Source: Burkholderia lata
Lineage (GTDB): Bacteria > Pseudomonadota > Gammaproteobacteria > Burkholderiales > Burkholderiaceae
Length of the DNA: 64,000 nt
Reading direction: 5' to 3'
Assembly: GCF_000012945.1 (NCBI RefSeq)
Contig: NC_007509.1
Location: 1,178,001-1,242,000 of the forward strand
Part shown: positions 25,779-34,713 of the stretch, piece by piece
How the letters are laid out: every line of letters begins with the position of its first letter
How positions within the stretch are numbered: the stretch's first letter is position 1
The notes under the pieces: generated by a model
Seen by the model: only the letters and a program-made list of their open reading frames with translations
The model's database searches: none
Told to the model about the DNA's origin: nothing
Position numbers and translations under genes: made by a program

Positions 25779-27083
25779 TCACGTGTTGTGCGGCTGCTCC
25801 GCACCATCCCAGCCGAGCGGCCCCGCGCTCTTGCCCGCGACCGAGTACAGCGCGCCGGGCGCGTTCCGGGTGCGCTGGAACGCCTCCAGCGATTCGCCGC
25901 GCATCGCCGCGTAGATGTGCAGGTTCGAAACGCCCGTCACCGCGCCGAGCTTTTCCAGCAGGAAGAAGATCACGCCGTAACGCAGCAGGCCCGGCCAGTC
26001 GCGCCGGCGGATCAGGTCGCGCTCCTGTTCGCTGAGGCCGGCCGCGTCGAAACTCGCTTCGGGGTCGCTCAGAAACAGCGCGCGATGCGCGGGCTCGATC
26101 ATCCGGTGCAGGTAGTTGTTGATCCGGTACGCGTCGACGGCCTTCGCGATCGTGAACGGATAGGTACCCGGCAACTGCTCGACGCCGGCGAGCTCGGCCG
26201 CGATCCGCTGCCGGTGCCGTTCGGCCGCCGCCGTGTCGATGTCGGTATCCGCCGGCTCGTAGACGGCCGTCGCGATGCCCGTCATCGACGGCAGGTAATA
26301 GCTGCGATGCCGGCACACGACACCGGCCGGCAACGCGCCGCGCATCGTGAGCCACATCACGACCTCGGCGCCTTCGTAGCCGCCGAGCGTCGCGTATTCG
26401 GCGAGCGGCATGCCGGCGAGACGTTCAGGATCGCGCTCGAGCAGGTCGAGAAAGCGGGCGTCCCATTCGGGATGGTTGAAGCCGGCGCGTTCGCCGTGCA
26501 CCTGGTGCGACAGCCCGCCCGTTGCGACGATCGCGACGCGCAGATCTTCCGGATAGCTTTCGATCGCGCGGCGCAGCGCCTGGCCGAGCCGGTAGAAGCG
26601 GCGCGCGGACGGCACCGGCAACTGCAGCACGCCCATCTGCAGCGGCACCAGTCGCACCGGCCAGTCGGGCTGGTGCGGGCACAGCACCGACAGCGGCGAG
26701 AAGCAGCCGTGATCGAGCGGCTTGTTCTGGAAGAACGACATGTCGAACTCGTCGGCCATCAGCGACTGGCCGATGTGCGCGGCAAACGCCGGGTGCCCGG
26801 CGATCGGCGGCAGGTCGCGCGCGCCGCCGCCTTCGTCGGCCGGATGCCACTGCGGCCCGACGCCAAGGGCGAACGCCGAGTAGTGATCGAAGAAGAACGA
26901 CGTGACGTGGTCGTTGTAGATGAACAGCAGCACGTCGGGGCGCCGGTCGGCGAGCCACGCGGCCAGCGGCGCGAAGTTCTCGAAGATCGGTGCCCACACG
27001 GGGTCGTCGCGCTTGTTCTTGTCGAACGCGAACCCGATCGTGGGCGTGTGGGAGGCCGCGATGCCCCCGATGATGCGTGCCAT
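25779..27083 (-). CDS. galA: Gallate dioxygenase (fused LigB- and LigA-like domains)
   Basis: A 434-residue extradiol ring-cleavage enzyme that opens gallate to 4-oxalomesaconate using Fe(II). Residues 1-280 are LigB-like with probable iron ligands in 'IAASHTPTIGF' (His12) and 'YNDHVTSFFFDHYSAF', plus 'GGLSHQVHGERAGF'. Residues about 310-400 are LigA-like ('YRINNYLHRMIEPAHRALFL'). This single-chain order is that of GalA/DesB, not of the two-subunit protocatechuate 4,5-dioxygenase. The ribosome site AAGGAG lies upstream of 27083. It is the first catabolic enzyme of the minus-strand operon, after a small membrane protein. Confidence 0.94.
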   Translation of the reverse strand: MARIIGGIAASHTPTIGFAFDKNKRDDPVWAPIFENFAPLAAWLADRRPDVLLFIYNDHVTSFFFDHYSAFALGVGPQWHPADEGGGARDLPPIAGHPAFAAHIGQSLMADEFDMSFFQNKPLDHGCFSPLSVLCPHQPDWPVRLVPLQMGVLQLPVPSARRFYRLGQALRRAIESYPEDLRVAIVATGGLSHQVHGERAGFNHPEWDARFLDLLERDPERLAGMPLAEYATLGGYEGAEVVMWLTMRGALPAGVVCRHRSYYLPSMTGIATAVYEPADTDIDTAAAERHRQRIAAELAGVEQLPGTYPFTIAKAVDAYRINNYLHRMIEPAHRALFLSDPEASFDAAGLSEQERDLIRRRDWPGLLRYGVIFFLLEKLGAVTGVSNLHIYAAMRGESLEAFQRTRNAPGALYSVAGKSAGPLGWDGAEQPHNT

Positions 27084-27164
27084 GCCAATGCTCCTTCGTG
27101 ATGCTCGATTGCGGCCCGGCCCGCCTGGCCGTCCGCGACAGAATGAATGGTGCGCGCCCGTGGC

Positions 27165-27719
27165 TTACGCGTAGCCGCGCGGTTGCGGCGCGAGGCTGCG
27201 CTTGACGACCAGCGCGAGCGGGACGGTGAAGACAAAGTGCGACATGAACCCGCCGATGATCACGTTCGGGTCGAAGTAGTTCGGGTGGTTGCTCGACGCG
27301 ATCATGATCATCACGTGCATCACGATCCACGCGACGATGGCAAAGAACAGCGCGACGAACGTCGCTTCGAAGCCGCGCCGGCGGAACCACGGCCAGATCG
27401 CCGCGAACACGATGCCCCACGCCATCGCGAACGCGAAATGAATCGCGGTGCCGATGAAATACGACCCGATGCCGAGCGCGTCCTGCACGCCCTTGCCGAA
27501 CACGAGCCCCGTCGCGTTGCGCGGGATGCCGGCCAGCGGCATCAGGTGCTGCGCGCCGACCCAGACCAGCGCCTCGTAAACCCAGATCAGCACCGCGCCG
27601 GCCAGGCCGCCGCGAACGCCCGCGCGCACCGTATCCGCCCACACGGCCCGGTCCGGCGATACATCGGCGTGCATGCCGCCCGCCGGCTTTCCGGCTCCCA
27701 ACGTCTGCTGTCGTCCCAT
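27165..27719 (-). CDS. Four-helix membrane protein at the head of the gallate operon
   Basis: A 184-residue integral membrane protein of unknown function. I start at ATG 27719 (GAGG upstream). It has four hydrophobic spans ('GGLAGAVLIWVYEALVWVGA', 'GIGSYFIGTAIHFAFAMAWG', 'FVALFFAIVAWIVMHVMIMI', 'MSHFVFTVPLALVV'), with conserved-looking His and Trp residues in helices 2 and 3. It is first in the minus-strand operon, 81 bases before galA, so it is expected to be co-induced by gallate. It could have a transport or heme/quinone-related role; nothing in the sequence decides this. Confidence 0.75.
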   Translation of the reverse strand: MGRQQTLGAGKPAGGMHADVSPDRAVWADTVRAGVRGGLAGAVLIWVYEALVWVGAQHLMPLAGIPRNATGLVFGKGVQDALGIGSYFIGTAIHFAFAMAWGIVFAAIWPWFRRRGFEATFVALFFAIVAWIVMHVMIMIASSNHPNYFDPNVIIGGFMSHFVFTVPLALVVKRSLAPQPRGYA

Positions 27720-28171
27720 TGCACTGCCTCGCTCGTCAGATGGGCGCATCGCTCGCGGAACGCCCGGGGTGGTCGGACAAACAATGAATCAGATGGCGGT
27801 CCGCTACGCCGGCAACTGCGCCGATGCGGCTGCCGGGATCGAAAGTACGCAACCGCCGATCGCACCACGTAGTCGGGGGAAACCCTTAAATTTCGTCGAA
27901 TTGGCATGACGTCTGCGCCGTTCGGCACGACGCCATTCATCCGACGGATCGCCGGAACGCCCGCCGGATATGGCGCCCGCGCCCGGGCTCGCACCGGGCC
28001 GCCGGCCCCGCCATCGGCCCCCGCTCGCCGAACCCGATAAACAAAACAGATAGGCCGATAAGCACGATGCAAGCTGCTGCGCCGCCGTTCCGGTAAAGTC
28101 GTTCGACATCTGCCGCCGGTGCATTGCGCCCCCACCGGCATGCCACGCGGCCCGTCCGCACCCGACCGCCC
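27720..28171. promoter_or_regulatory. Divergent control region between gallate operon and LysR regulator
   Basis: About 450 bases separate the divergently transcribed gallate operon and the double-HTH LysR gene, a classic LysR arrangement. AT-richer patches (GGGAAACCCTTAAATTTCG near 27877-27895 and CCGATAAACAAAACAGATAG near 28034-28053) are the best candidates for promoters or LysR boxes. I cannot fix exact sites. Confidence 0.45.
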
Positions 28172-29425
28172 ATGGACGACACCGAACTCCCGAACCTCGC
28201 CTGCCTGTACGCGGTGCAGCGTGTAGCCGACACCGGCAGCGTGAGCCGCGCGGCCGCGACGCTGTTTCGTGCGCAATCGGCCGTCACGCGCGCCGTGCAG
28301 GAAATCGAAACGGCGCTCGGCGAGCCGCTGTTCGACCGCAAACCGTCGGGCATGCTCGCGACGCCGGTCGGACGCGCGGTGTTGAAGCGCGGCGAGCGCG
28401 TGTTCGCCGAACTCGGCGAGCTGGCGAACTGGTGCGCGCTGCGCCAGTCGCGCCGGCGGGCCTCGGCCGAGGGCGGGCTGCCCGCCTACCTGCTCAACAC
28501 GCGGCGGCTTCAACTGTTCTCGACGCTCGCGCGGCACCGGCACATGCCGAGCGCCGCACGCACGCTCGGCGTCACGCAGCCGGCCGTCAGCAGCGCGATC
28601 CGGATTCTCGAAAGCGGCGCGGGATTCGCGCTGTTCCATCGCCATCCGCGCGGCCTGCTGCTGACGACCGACGGCGAAACGTTCCTGCTGCACGTGCGGC
28701 GCGCGCTGAACGAATTGCGGCATGTCGCCGACGACGTCGCGGCGCTGCACGGCAGCATCCAGGGCGTCGTGACCGTCGGCGCGCTGCCGCTCGGCCGCAC
28801 GCTGATGCTGCCCGAGGCCGTCGCACGCGTCGTCACGCGCTTCCCGAAGGTGCGCGTGATCACCGACGAAAGCGCATACGAAGCGCTCGTCGCGGGCGTG
28901 CGCGCGGGCGATATCGACTTCATCCTCGGCGCGCTGCGCGCGAGCGACCCGACGAACGACCTCGGAAACGAACGGTTGATGTCGGAGAGCCTCGTCGTGC
29001 TGGCGCGGCGCGATCATCCGCTCGCCAGCGTGCGCAACCTCGGCATCAAGAGCCTCGCCAGTGCGCAATGGATCCTGCCGCGCATTCATTCGCCCGCACG
29101 CGGCCTGTTCGAAGCGCTGTTCCGACGGATGAAGCTCAGGCCGCCGATGCCGACGGTCGAGACGGCCGACCTCGCGGTGATCCGCGGCCTGCTGCTGCAC
29201 ACCGACATGCTCGCGGTGCTGTCCGCTCAGCAGCTGCGTTACGAGTGCGATTCGGGCTTGCTGGCCGTGCTCGACGTCCCGCCGATGCGCGAGACGACGC
29301 GCGATATCGGGTTGATGACGCGCACCGGCAGCCCGCCGTCACCGGCCGCCCGCGCGTTGATCGACGCGATCCGCATCGTGGCGACCGAGGTGGCGCGCGC
29401 GCCGCATGCTGCCGTCGGGCGATAA
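28172..29425 (+). CDS. LysR-type regulator with two N-terminal helix-turn-helix domains, probable gallate regulator
   Basis: A 417-residue protein, about 110 longer than a usual LysR. The first winged helix is residues about 6-66 ('SVSRAAATLFRAQSAVTRAV') and the second about 102-162 ('MPSAARTLGVTQPAVSSAIR'). One effector domain follows from about 190 ('GVVTVGALPLGRTLML'), ending near 400. The start at 28172 gives a normal LysR N-terminus, so the extra domain is not an artefact of start choice. Divergent from the gallate operon, it is the likely gallate-responsive activator, analogous to GalR. Confidence 0.88.
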   Translation: MDDTELPNLACLYAVQRVADTGSVSRAAATLFRAQSAVTRAVQEIETALGEPLFDRKPSGMLATPVGRAVLKRGERVFAELGELANWCALRQSRRRASAEGGLPAYLLNTRRLQLFSTLARHRHMPSAARTLGVTQPAVSSAIRILESGAGFALFHRHPRGLLLTTDGETFLLHVRRALNELRHVADDVAALHGSIQGVVTVGALPLGRTLMLPEAVARVVTRFPKVRVITDESAYEALVAGVRAGDIDFILGALRASDPTNDLGNERLMSESLVVLARRDHPLASVRNLGIKSLASAQWILPRIHSPARGLFEALFRRMKLRPPMPTVETADLAVIRGLLLHTDMLAVLSAQQLRYECDSGLLAVLDVPPMRETTRDIGLMTRTGSPPSPAARALIDAIRIVATEVARAPHAAVGR

Positions 29426-29596
29426 GGAAAGCGCATGGCTGTCGCGGCGGGTTCGCATTGCATGCGCTTCTGCGACGAACCGACAATATCCCGCAGTGGC
29501 CGGTCGGCGCGGCATCGATTCGCGGCGCCGTCATAAGCGCGCCGGATACCGTCCGTCGTGACGGCCGCTATCCCCAATCGTGAAGGAGCGACACGC

Positions 29597-30493
29597 ATGA
29601 ACGATTCGACGATCGCATTCATCGGATTCGGCGAAGCCGGCGGCCTGCTGGGCGGCGCACTGGCCGCGCGAAACGTGCGCGTGACGATGTACGACCGGCT
29701 GCTCGACGACGCGCACGCCGCGCCGGCGATGCGCAACAGGGCCGCGCGCCTGAACGTGCGGGTCGCACCCACCCTCGCCGATGCAGTCCGCGATGTGCGG
29801 TGGATCGTCTCCGCCGTCACGGCGTCGTCCGATGCCGACGTCGCCGACGCCGTGGCCGCGTGCATCCGGCCGGGCCAGACTTTCATCGACATCAACTCGG
29901 TATCGCCGGCGATGAAACAGCACGGCCAGCAACGGATCGAAGCCGCCGGCGGCCACTATGTCGAAGCAGCCGTGATGGCGCCCGTGCCGCCGTACGGGCT
30001 CGCCGTGCCGATGCTGCTGGGCGGTCCGCAGGCCGAAGCGATTGCATACGAGCTGAAGGCGCTCGGCTTCAATGCCCGGGCCGTGTCGGCTCGGGTCGGC
30101 GTCGCGTCGGCGGCCAAGATGTGCCGCAGCGTGATGATCAAGGGCATCGAAGCGCTGACCGTCGAATGCCTGAGCGCCGCTCGCGCGTACGGCGCCGACG
30201 CGCTCGTGCTCGCGTCGTTGCGGCAGACATTCGACCAGTTCGCGACGTCGCCCGACCTGCCCGGCTACCTGATCGGCCGCGTCGCCGAACACGGCCGCCG
30301 GCGCGCGGCGGAGATGCGCGAAGTGTGCGAGACGTTGCGCGAAGGCGGCATCGCGCCGGAGATGAGCGCGGCATGCGTGCGTGTGCAGGATCGCTTCGTC
30401 GACAGGATGGCCGAGCGCGGGCTCGACTACGACGCGCTGCTGCCGTTCGACTGGGCGCAGACGCTCGACCTGCTGGACGGCCGGCAACGGTAG
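29597..30493 (+). CDS. NAD(P)-dependent oxidoreductase of the 6-phosphogluconate/3-hydroxyisobutyrate dehydrogenase superfamily (DUF1932 type)
   Basis: A 298-residue enzyme. The start at 29597 is preceded by AAGGAGCGACACGC. The Rossmann loop is 'IAFIGFGEAGGLLGGALAAR' (residues 6-25). The middle has 'FIDINSVSPAMKQ' and the family catalytic Lys region 'ASAAKMCRSVMIKGIEAL'. The C-terminal helical half resembles DUF1932. It follows the LysR gene on the same strand after 171 bases and may serve the gallate pathway or an unrelated 2-hydroxyacid; the substrate cannot be read from the sequence. Confidence 0.82.
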   Translation: MNDSTIAFIGFGEAGGLLGGALAARNVRVTMYDRLLDDAHAAPAMRNRAARLNVRVAPTLADAVRDVRWIVSAVTASSDADVADAVAACIRPGQTFIDINSVSPAMKQHGQQRIEAAGGHYVEAAVMAPVPPYGLAVPMLLGGPQAEAIAYELKALGFNARAVSARVGVASAAKMCRSVMIKGIEALTVECLSAARAYGADALVLASLRQTFDQFATSPDLPGYLIGRVAEHGRRRAAEMREVCETLREGGIAPEMSAACVRVQDRFVDRMAERGLDYDALLPFDWAQTLDLLDGRQR

Positions 30494-30552
30494 AAACCGG
30501 CCACGCCGCCGCGCCGACATCGCGACGAACGCGGTCGACGCCGTTCAATCCG

Positions 30553-31104
30553 CTAGCGAAGCGCCTGCTCCGCCGAAAACGCGTGTTCCACGAAGCGGAT
30601 CACGTCGTCGAGCGACGACGTGCAGGGGGCCCCCACCGCGAGCTCGCGAAACGCACCGTCCGGCCCGAAGCAGATGAGCGGCTTGCCCCAGCGCTGCGCG
30701 AGCGCAATCTCCTCGGCCGTGCCATGCCCACCCGGCAGCGCAACGATCAGGTCGCTGCTCAGCACGTTCACGTAGTTGCGGTTGATCGTATCCGGGGCGG
30801 CGTCCGGCTCGCGGCGCGGCAGCGGCGTGAGGATCGGGATGTCGACGAACGGATGCGGATAGCCGTCGAGCGGCACGAAACCCGCGAGCGGATCGGCGTG
30901 CGTCGGCAGGATGCCGATCGAGCGGCCGGCCCGCCCCGGCACGCCGGCGAACGCGCGTGCGACCGCCAGCATCACGCCCTGCCCGCCGCCGGTCAGCAGG
31001 TTGAAACCGGCCTGCGCGAGCCAGGCGCCGAGCGGCTCCGAAAACGCGAGCCACGGCTCCTTGCCCGAGCCCATCACGCCGATCGTCCTGTTCTGCTGTT
31101 GCAT
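30553..31104 (-). CDS. LOG-family protein (TIGR00725-like nucleotide-binding or lysine-decarboxylase-like fold)
   Basis: A 183-residue Rossmann-like protein with 'TIGVMGSGKEPW' at the N-terminus, 'LTGGGQGVMLAVARAF' and the LOG motif 'ALPGGHGTAEEIALAQRWGK'. The motif PGGxGTxxE binds nucleotide phosphate in cytokinin-activating LOG enzymes. I use the ATG at 31104; an alternative ATG at 31152 overlaps the MFS stop (ATGA) and would add 16 residues and couple the two genes. The function is probably a nucleotide phosphoribohydrolase, unproven here. Confidence 0.82.
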   Translation of the reverse strand: MQQQNRTIGVMGSGKEPWLAFSEPLGAWLAQAGFNLLTGGGQGVMLAVARAFAGVPGRAGRSIGILPTHADPLAGFVPLDGYPHPFVDIPILTPLPRREPDAAPDTINRNYVNVLSSDLIVALPGGHGTAEEIALAQRWGKPLICFGPDGAFRELAVGAPCTSSLDDVIRFVEHAFSAEQALR

Positions 31105-31148
31105 CGTGGTTTCCGGTGAAGTCGTTGGGTGACGCGCGATCGCCGCAC

Positions 31149-32396
31149 TCATTCGAGTTCGACGCCCTTGAGCTCGGGAATCAGGAACAGCGTCGCGACC
31201 ATGTCGAGCACGTAGAGGCCGGCGAGCAGCGCGATGGCCGTCTGGAACGAGTAGTGCGCGGCCAGCGCGCCGACCGCAACCGGGCCAAAGCCGCCGACCG
31301 CGCGGCCGATGTTCCACAGCACGTTCTGCGCGGTGGCGCGTGCGGCCGTCGGATAGCCTTCCGACATCAGCGTCCCGTAGCCGCCGACCATCCCGTTGAC
31401 GAACATGCCCATCAGCGCACCGGCCCACAGCATCGCGGTCGGGTCAGACAGCTGCGCATACGCGATGACCGTCACGACCGCGCCGAGCTGGTACAGCAGG
31501 AACGTCGGCTTGCGCCCGATGCGGTCGGCCAGCTGCCCGAACACCCAGACGCCGATCATCATCCCGACGACCGTCGCCGCCGTCCACAGCCCCGACTTCG
31601 TCAGCGAGAAGCCCATCTGTTTCGACAGGAAGGTCGGCAGCCAGATCATGATCCCGTAGTAGCCGAAGTTCTGGACCGAACACAGAATCACGATGCCGAG
31701 GCTCGTGCGCGCGGTGCGGCCGTCCGCGACGAGCAGGCGGAACGCGTTGGGCTTCGGCTGCGCTGCGCGCTGCACGAACGCTTCAGGCTCGTGCAGCTTG
31801 TTGCGCATCGCCCAGGCGAGCAGCGCGGGCAGCACGCCGACCACGAACATCCCGCGCCAGCCGATGTGCATCAGCAGGAACGGCGTCAGCAGGGCGGCCA
31901 GCAGTACGCCGGCCTGCCAGCCGAGCGCGACGTAGCACGACACGCGTGCGCGCTTGCTGGCCGGCCACGCTTCCGCCGCGAGCGCCATGCCGATCCCGAA
32001 CTCGCCGCCCAGCCCGATGCCCGCGATGGTGCGGTACACCAGCAGATCCTCGAAACCCTGCGCGAACGCGCACAGCCCGGTGAAGATCGCGAACAGCAGG
32101 ATCGTCCAGGTCAGCACGCGCACACGCCCGTAACGGTCGCTCAGTGCACCGAACAGGATGCCGCCCGCGACGGCGCCGATCAGCGTCCACGTGACCAGCG
32201 CGCCGCCCTGCCCGGGCGTCAGGTGCAGCGCCGCCGTGATCGCCGGCAGCATGAAGCCGAGGATCAGCAGGTCGAAGCCGTCCATCGCATAGCCGATCGC
32301 CGATCCGGCCAGCGCTTTCCACGCGTACGCGCCGACCTGCTCCACGCGCGGGGCCGACGGGCCGCCGAGCGACGAAGATTTCATGTTTGCTGCCAT
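31149..32396 (-). CDS. MFS transporter, metabolite:H+ or aromatic-acid type
   Basis: A 415-residue 12-helix major-facilitator protein. The N-terminal signature 'AMDGFDLLILGFMLPAI' and the loop 2-3 motif 'GALSDRYGRVRVL' match the AAHS/sialate-type branch, as does 'GIGLGGEFGIGMALAAE'. The stop overlaps a potential start of the LOG gene, so the pair may be an operon. It is near the gallate cluster but separated by a convergent oxidoreductase gene. The substrate is presumably an organic acid. Confidence 0.85.
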   Translation of the reverse strand: MAANMKSSSLGGPSAPRVEQVGAYAWKALAGSAIGYAMDGFDLLILGFMLPAITAALHLTPGQGGALVTWTLIGAVAGGILFGALSDRYGRVRVLTWTILLFAIFTGLCAFAQGFEDLLVYRTIAGIGLGGEFGIGMALAAEAWPASKRARVSCYVALGWQAGVLLAALLTPFLLMHIGWRGMFVVGVLPALLAWAMRNKLHEPEAFVQRAAQPKPNAFRLLVADGRTARTSLGIVILCSVQNFGYYGIMIWLPTFLSKQMGFSLTKSGLWTAATVVGMMIGVWVFGQLADRIGRKPTFLLYQLGAVVTVIAYAQLSDPTAMLWAGALMGMFVNGMVGGYGTLMSEGYPTAARATAQNVLWNIGRAVGGFGPVAVGALAAHYSFQTAIALLAGLYVLDMVATLFLIPELKGVELE

Positions 32397-32540
32397 GGTG
32401 TCCTGCCACGATTGTCCGGCGACATTCTAAGGCCTGTGCCGGTGCCCGACGGGCCGGCGGGCCAGCCCGCGGCAAGGGTCCGCGCGCGCGTCGACACCCG
32501 CTTGCGGGACGGCGAGCGGGAATCTGCGGGTCATGAACGG

Positions 32541-32608
32541 GAGGGAAAAACGGCGATCCGGTGTCGGCGGCAAGGCCGGCGATGTCGCGGTCAGGCCCGA
32601 CACCGGAT
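32541..32608 (-). terminator. Rho-independent terminator downstream of the H-NS-like gene
   Basis: ATCCGGTGTCGG (32556-32567) and CCGACACCGGAT (32597-32608) form a perfect 12-base-pair stem. On the minus strand the stem is followed by CGCCGTTTTTCCC, a U5 tract. It lies about 87 bases after the H-NS-like stop. The 29-base loop contains further GC-rich pairing potential. Confidence 0.6.
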
Positions 32609-32694
32609 GAAAAACAGCATGCTGCCGGAGTGTTACCGGCCGGCCCGCTTGTGCGAACCGGACGGCGCCGGTTGGCCTCGCGGCCCGGCCGGCT

Positions 32695-33024
32695 TCAGCC
32701 CTGATCGTCTCCGGGCCACCAGGTCTTGGCCTCGCGGTCGACGGCGAGCGTATCGAGATCCTTGCCTTCGAGCCATTTCGGCCGCGGGCCGCGGCCCGAC
32801 CATGAGCGGCCGGTCGTCGGATCGTAGAATTTGGCAGGTGCCTTGCGTTTTCGCTGGACGATATAGCCAAGCGCGCTCAGCACTTCCTGCTGCGAAATTC
32901 CCAAAAGCTCGACCTGTTCCTTGAATGCCGCGAGCGCGGCTTGCTTCTCCTTCTGCTTCGCATCCGACAGCTTGATATTCAGGTCCCGAAGTTGTGCTTC
33001 GAGTTCCTGCAGGGCCTGGGTCAT
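32695..33024 (-). CDS. H-NS-family nucleoid-associated protein
   Basis: A 109-residue protein. I start at 33024, where GAGGATGAATAC precedes the ATG. Residues 1-50 form a charged coiled-coil for oligomerisation ('LEAQLRDLNIKLSDAKQKEK'). The C-terminus carries the DNA-binding motif of the beta-proteobacterial family: 'YDPTTGRSWSGRGPRPKWLE', with the GRGPRP minor-groove hook. Such proteins silence AT-rich foreign DNA. It sits beside an AT-rich stretch and a retron-like locus, which fits a small island with its own silencer. Paralogues are common in Burkholderia. Confidence 0.93.
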   Translation of the reverse strand: MTQALQELEAQLRDLNIKLSDAKQKEKQAALAAFKEQVELLGISQQEVLSALGYIVQRKRKAPAKFYDPTTGRSWSGRGPRPKWLEGKDLDTLAVDREAKTWWPGDDQG

Positions 33025-33066
33025 GTATTCATCCTCTTTGGGCATGTTTTCGCAAAAAGCTCCGAT

Positions 33067-33092
33067 GGCGGAACCTACCACGAAGTTCCGCC
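33067..33092. promoter_or_regulatory. Inverted repeat in the H-NS-like gene leader
   Basis: GGCGGAAC (33067-33074) and GTTCCGCC (33085-33092) are perfect 8-base arms around 10 bases, about 45-70 bases before the H-NS-like start. A TTGACA on the minus strand (33102-33107) just upstream could be a -35 box. This may be an operator or an RNA hairpin in the leader. Confidence 0.4.
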
Positions 33093-33350
33093 GATGGGGG
33101 CTGTCAAATGTGTGAATCGTTTGTTTGAGCCGGCATGGCTTGCGCGATACGCACTAAACGACGTCGCGCGTCAATCAATGACAGACAGGACCGGGCCGGC
33201 AACGCGCAGCTCACCATGTACGAAAGCACGGCGAACGGCTGCGGAAAATAAGCGCCGCCCCTGGCACGGGCGCGGCATGGCGCGAATGATAGCAGTGCTC
33301 GGCGTCGTGTTGCAGAAGACGGCGGCCGGCGTCGATGCGGATACGTCCGA

Positions 33351-34700
33351 TTACTGGCCGACGTCGCAGGCGTCCCACGCGATCCGGTCGAACAGCGCGC
33401 GCAGCTTCGCGCCGCGCGCCGCGTTCAGCGCGGCCGCATGCGCGACGCGCCCGGCGAGATGCGCGCGGAAGTCCGGATGCGCATCGCGATTCTGCGACGC
33501 CGGCCCGCTCCGGATGCAGTTGGTCAGGATGGCCTTCAGGAGATCGAACTCATCGCGCGCCAGATTCGGATGACGATTGACGACCACGCCGGCCAGTTGC
33601 TGCCGCATGCCGCGCCGCATCACGCGTGTCTTGCGCAGTTGCAGCGCAAAACCCTCGTCGAGCGCGATCGCGGCAACCCGGACCTGCAGCCGCTCGACGT
33701 CGCGTGCCAGCGCGCCGCCGCCGGAAAAGGCGAGATCGTCGGCATAGCGCGTGTAGGTGGCACCGAGCGAACGCGCGAGCGCGGCGAGCCGCATGTCGAA
33801 CCGGAACGCGCTCAGGTTCGCCAGCGCCGGCGACGTCGGCGCGCCTTGCGGCAGGTGCCGCTCGCGATAGCGCTGGCGAGCAATCCAGTCGAACCGGTCG
33901 CGCAGGTCCGGCGCGAGCAGCCGCGCGGACGGCACGCGATTGGTGCACAGCCCGGTGAGCGTGCGCGCGACTTCGACCGGGTACCCGAGCGTGACGAACA
34001 GCGCGTGCACGCGCGCGGCGCGTATCGATACGAAGAAATCCGCCAGATCGAAACGGACGACGACATCGCGATCCGCATGCGGCGCCGCGAACGACACGAT
34101 GCCGTGCCCCTTGCGAAAACCGTGCACCGCACCGTGCGGCGCGATGCGATCGAGCAGCCCGTGCAGGATGCGGCGCTGCGCTTCGCGCAGCCGGCCTTTC
34201 GGGATTTCGACGAGGCGGCTGCCGCCGCTGCGCTTGTCGTGCGCCACATAGGTGTAGTGATGCAACGGCGTGGCGCTGCTGCGTGCGTCGACGCGCCAGT
34301 GGTCGGACAGCCAGTCGAGTTCCGCCGCGCTCACGCCGAGCCAGGCGGCAAGATCGCCGGGCGTCGCCCATTGCGGCACGTCGCAGCCGGCGAGCGGCGC
34401 CGGCAACGGCTGCTGGACGAGTGGGCGTCGCACGACGCGGATCGCGGCGGGCCGATCGCTGCCGTACCAGGCGAGCACGAAAGCCGGCGCATCGGCGAGG
34501 TCCGCCGCAAGCGTCTCGATGTCGACGTCGGCCCAGCGCGCACCGAAGCGTGCGAGCGCGGCATCCGCGACTTCGTGCGTCCACGGTGGCGCGCCGCCGA
34601 GCACGGCCGCCATCCGGGCCAGGACGCCGGGGCGTTCAGGTTCGCCGGCCAGCATCGCTTCGGCAATCGTGCGGGTGGTGTCGAACAGGGAGCCGGACAT
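33351..34700 (-). CDS. Retron-type reverse transcriptase, related to myxobacterial Mx162 type
   Basis: A 449-residue reverse transcriptase starting at ATG 34700. Motifs in order: 'RFDLADFFVSI' (metal Asp218), 'LPQGAPTSPALANL' (283-296), 'YTRYADDLAFSG' (YADD, 319-322), 'LQLRKTRVMRRG' and 'RQQLAGVVVN'. As in Mx162/Sa163-type retrons, about 180 N-terminal residues precede the palm; 'HGAVHGF' and the segment before it resemble Mx162 as I recall it. Two retron signatures are altered: NAxxH reads FAAPH (204-208) and VTG reads LAG (369-371). A candidate msr-msd RNA lies just upstream. There is no group II intron maturase domain. Confidence 0.88.
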   Translation of the reverse strand: MSGSLFDTTRTIAEAMLAGEPERPGVLARMAAVLGGAPPWTHEVADAALARFGARWADVDIETLAADLADAPAFVLAWYGSDRPAAIRVVRRPLVQQPLPAPLAGCDVPQWATPGDLAAWLGVSAAELDWLSDHWRVDARSSATPLHHYTYVAHDKRSGGSRLVEIPKGRLREAQRRILHGLLDRIAPHGAVHGFRKGHGIVSFAAPHADRDVVVRFDLADFFVSIRAARVHALFVTLGYPVEVARTLTGLCTNRVPSARLLAPDLRDRFDWIARQRYRERHLPQGAPTSPALANLSAFRFDMRLAALARSLGATYTRYADDLAFSGGGALARDVERLQVRVAAIALDEGFALQLRKTRVMRRGMRQQLAGVVVNRHPNLARDEFDLLKAILTNCIRSGPASQNRDAHPDFRAHLAGRVAHAAALNAARGAKLRALFDRIAWDACDVGQ

Positions 34701-34713
34701 GGGAATCGATGGG

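Noticed and set aside
26425..27642. Long minus-strand frame overlapping galA and the membrane-protein gene
   Set aside because: Its translation is Arg/Gly-rich and low in complexity, and both overlapping genes in the other frame have strong family or membrane signatures.
33351..34700. Reverse transcriptase as a group II intron or diversity-generating retroelement
   Set aside because: No maturase domain or intron domain V nearby, and no variable/template repeat pair or accessory protein; motif order and N-terminal extension fit retrons better.
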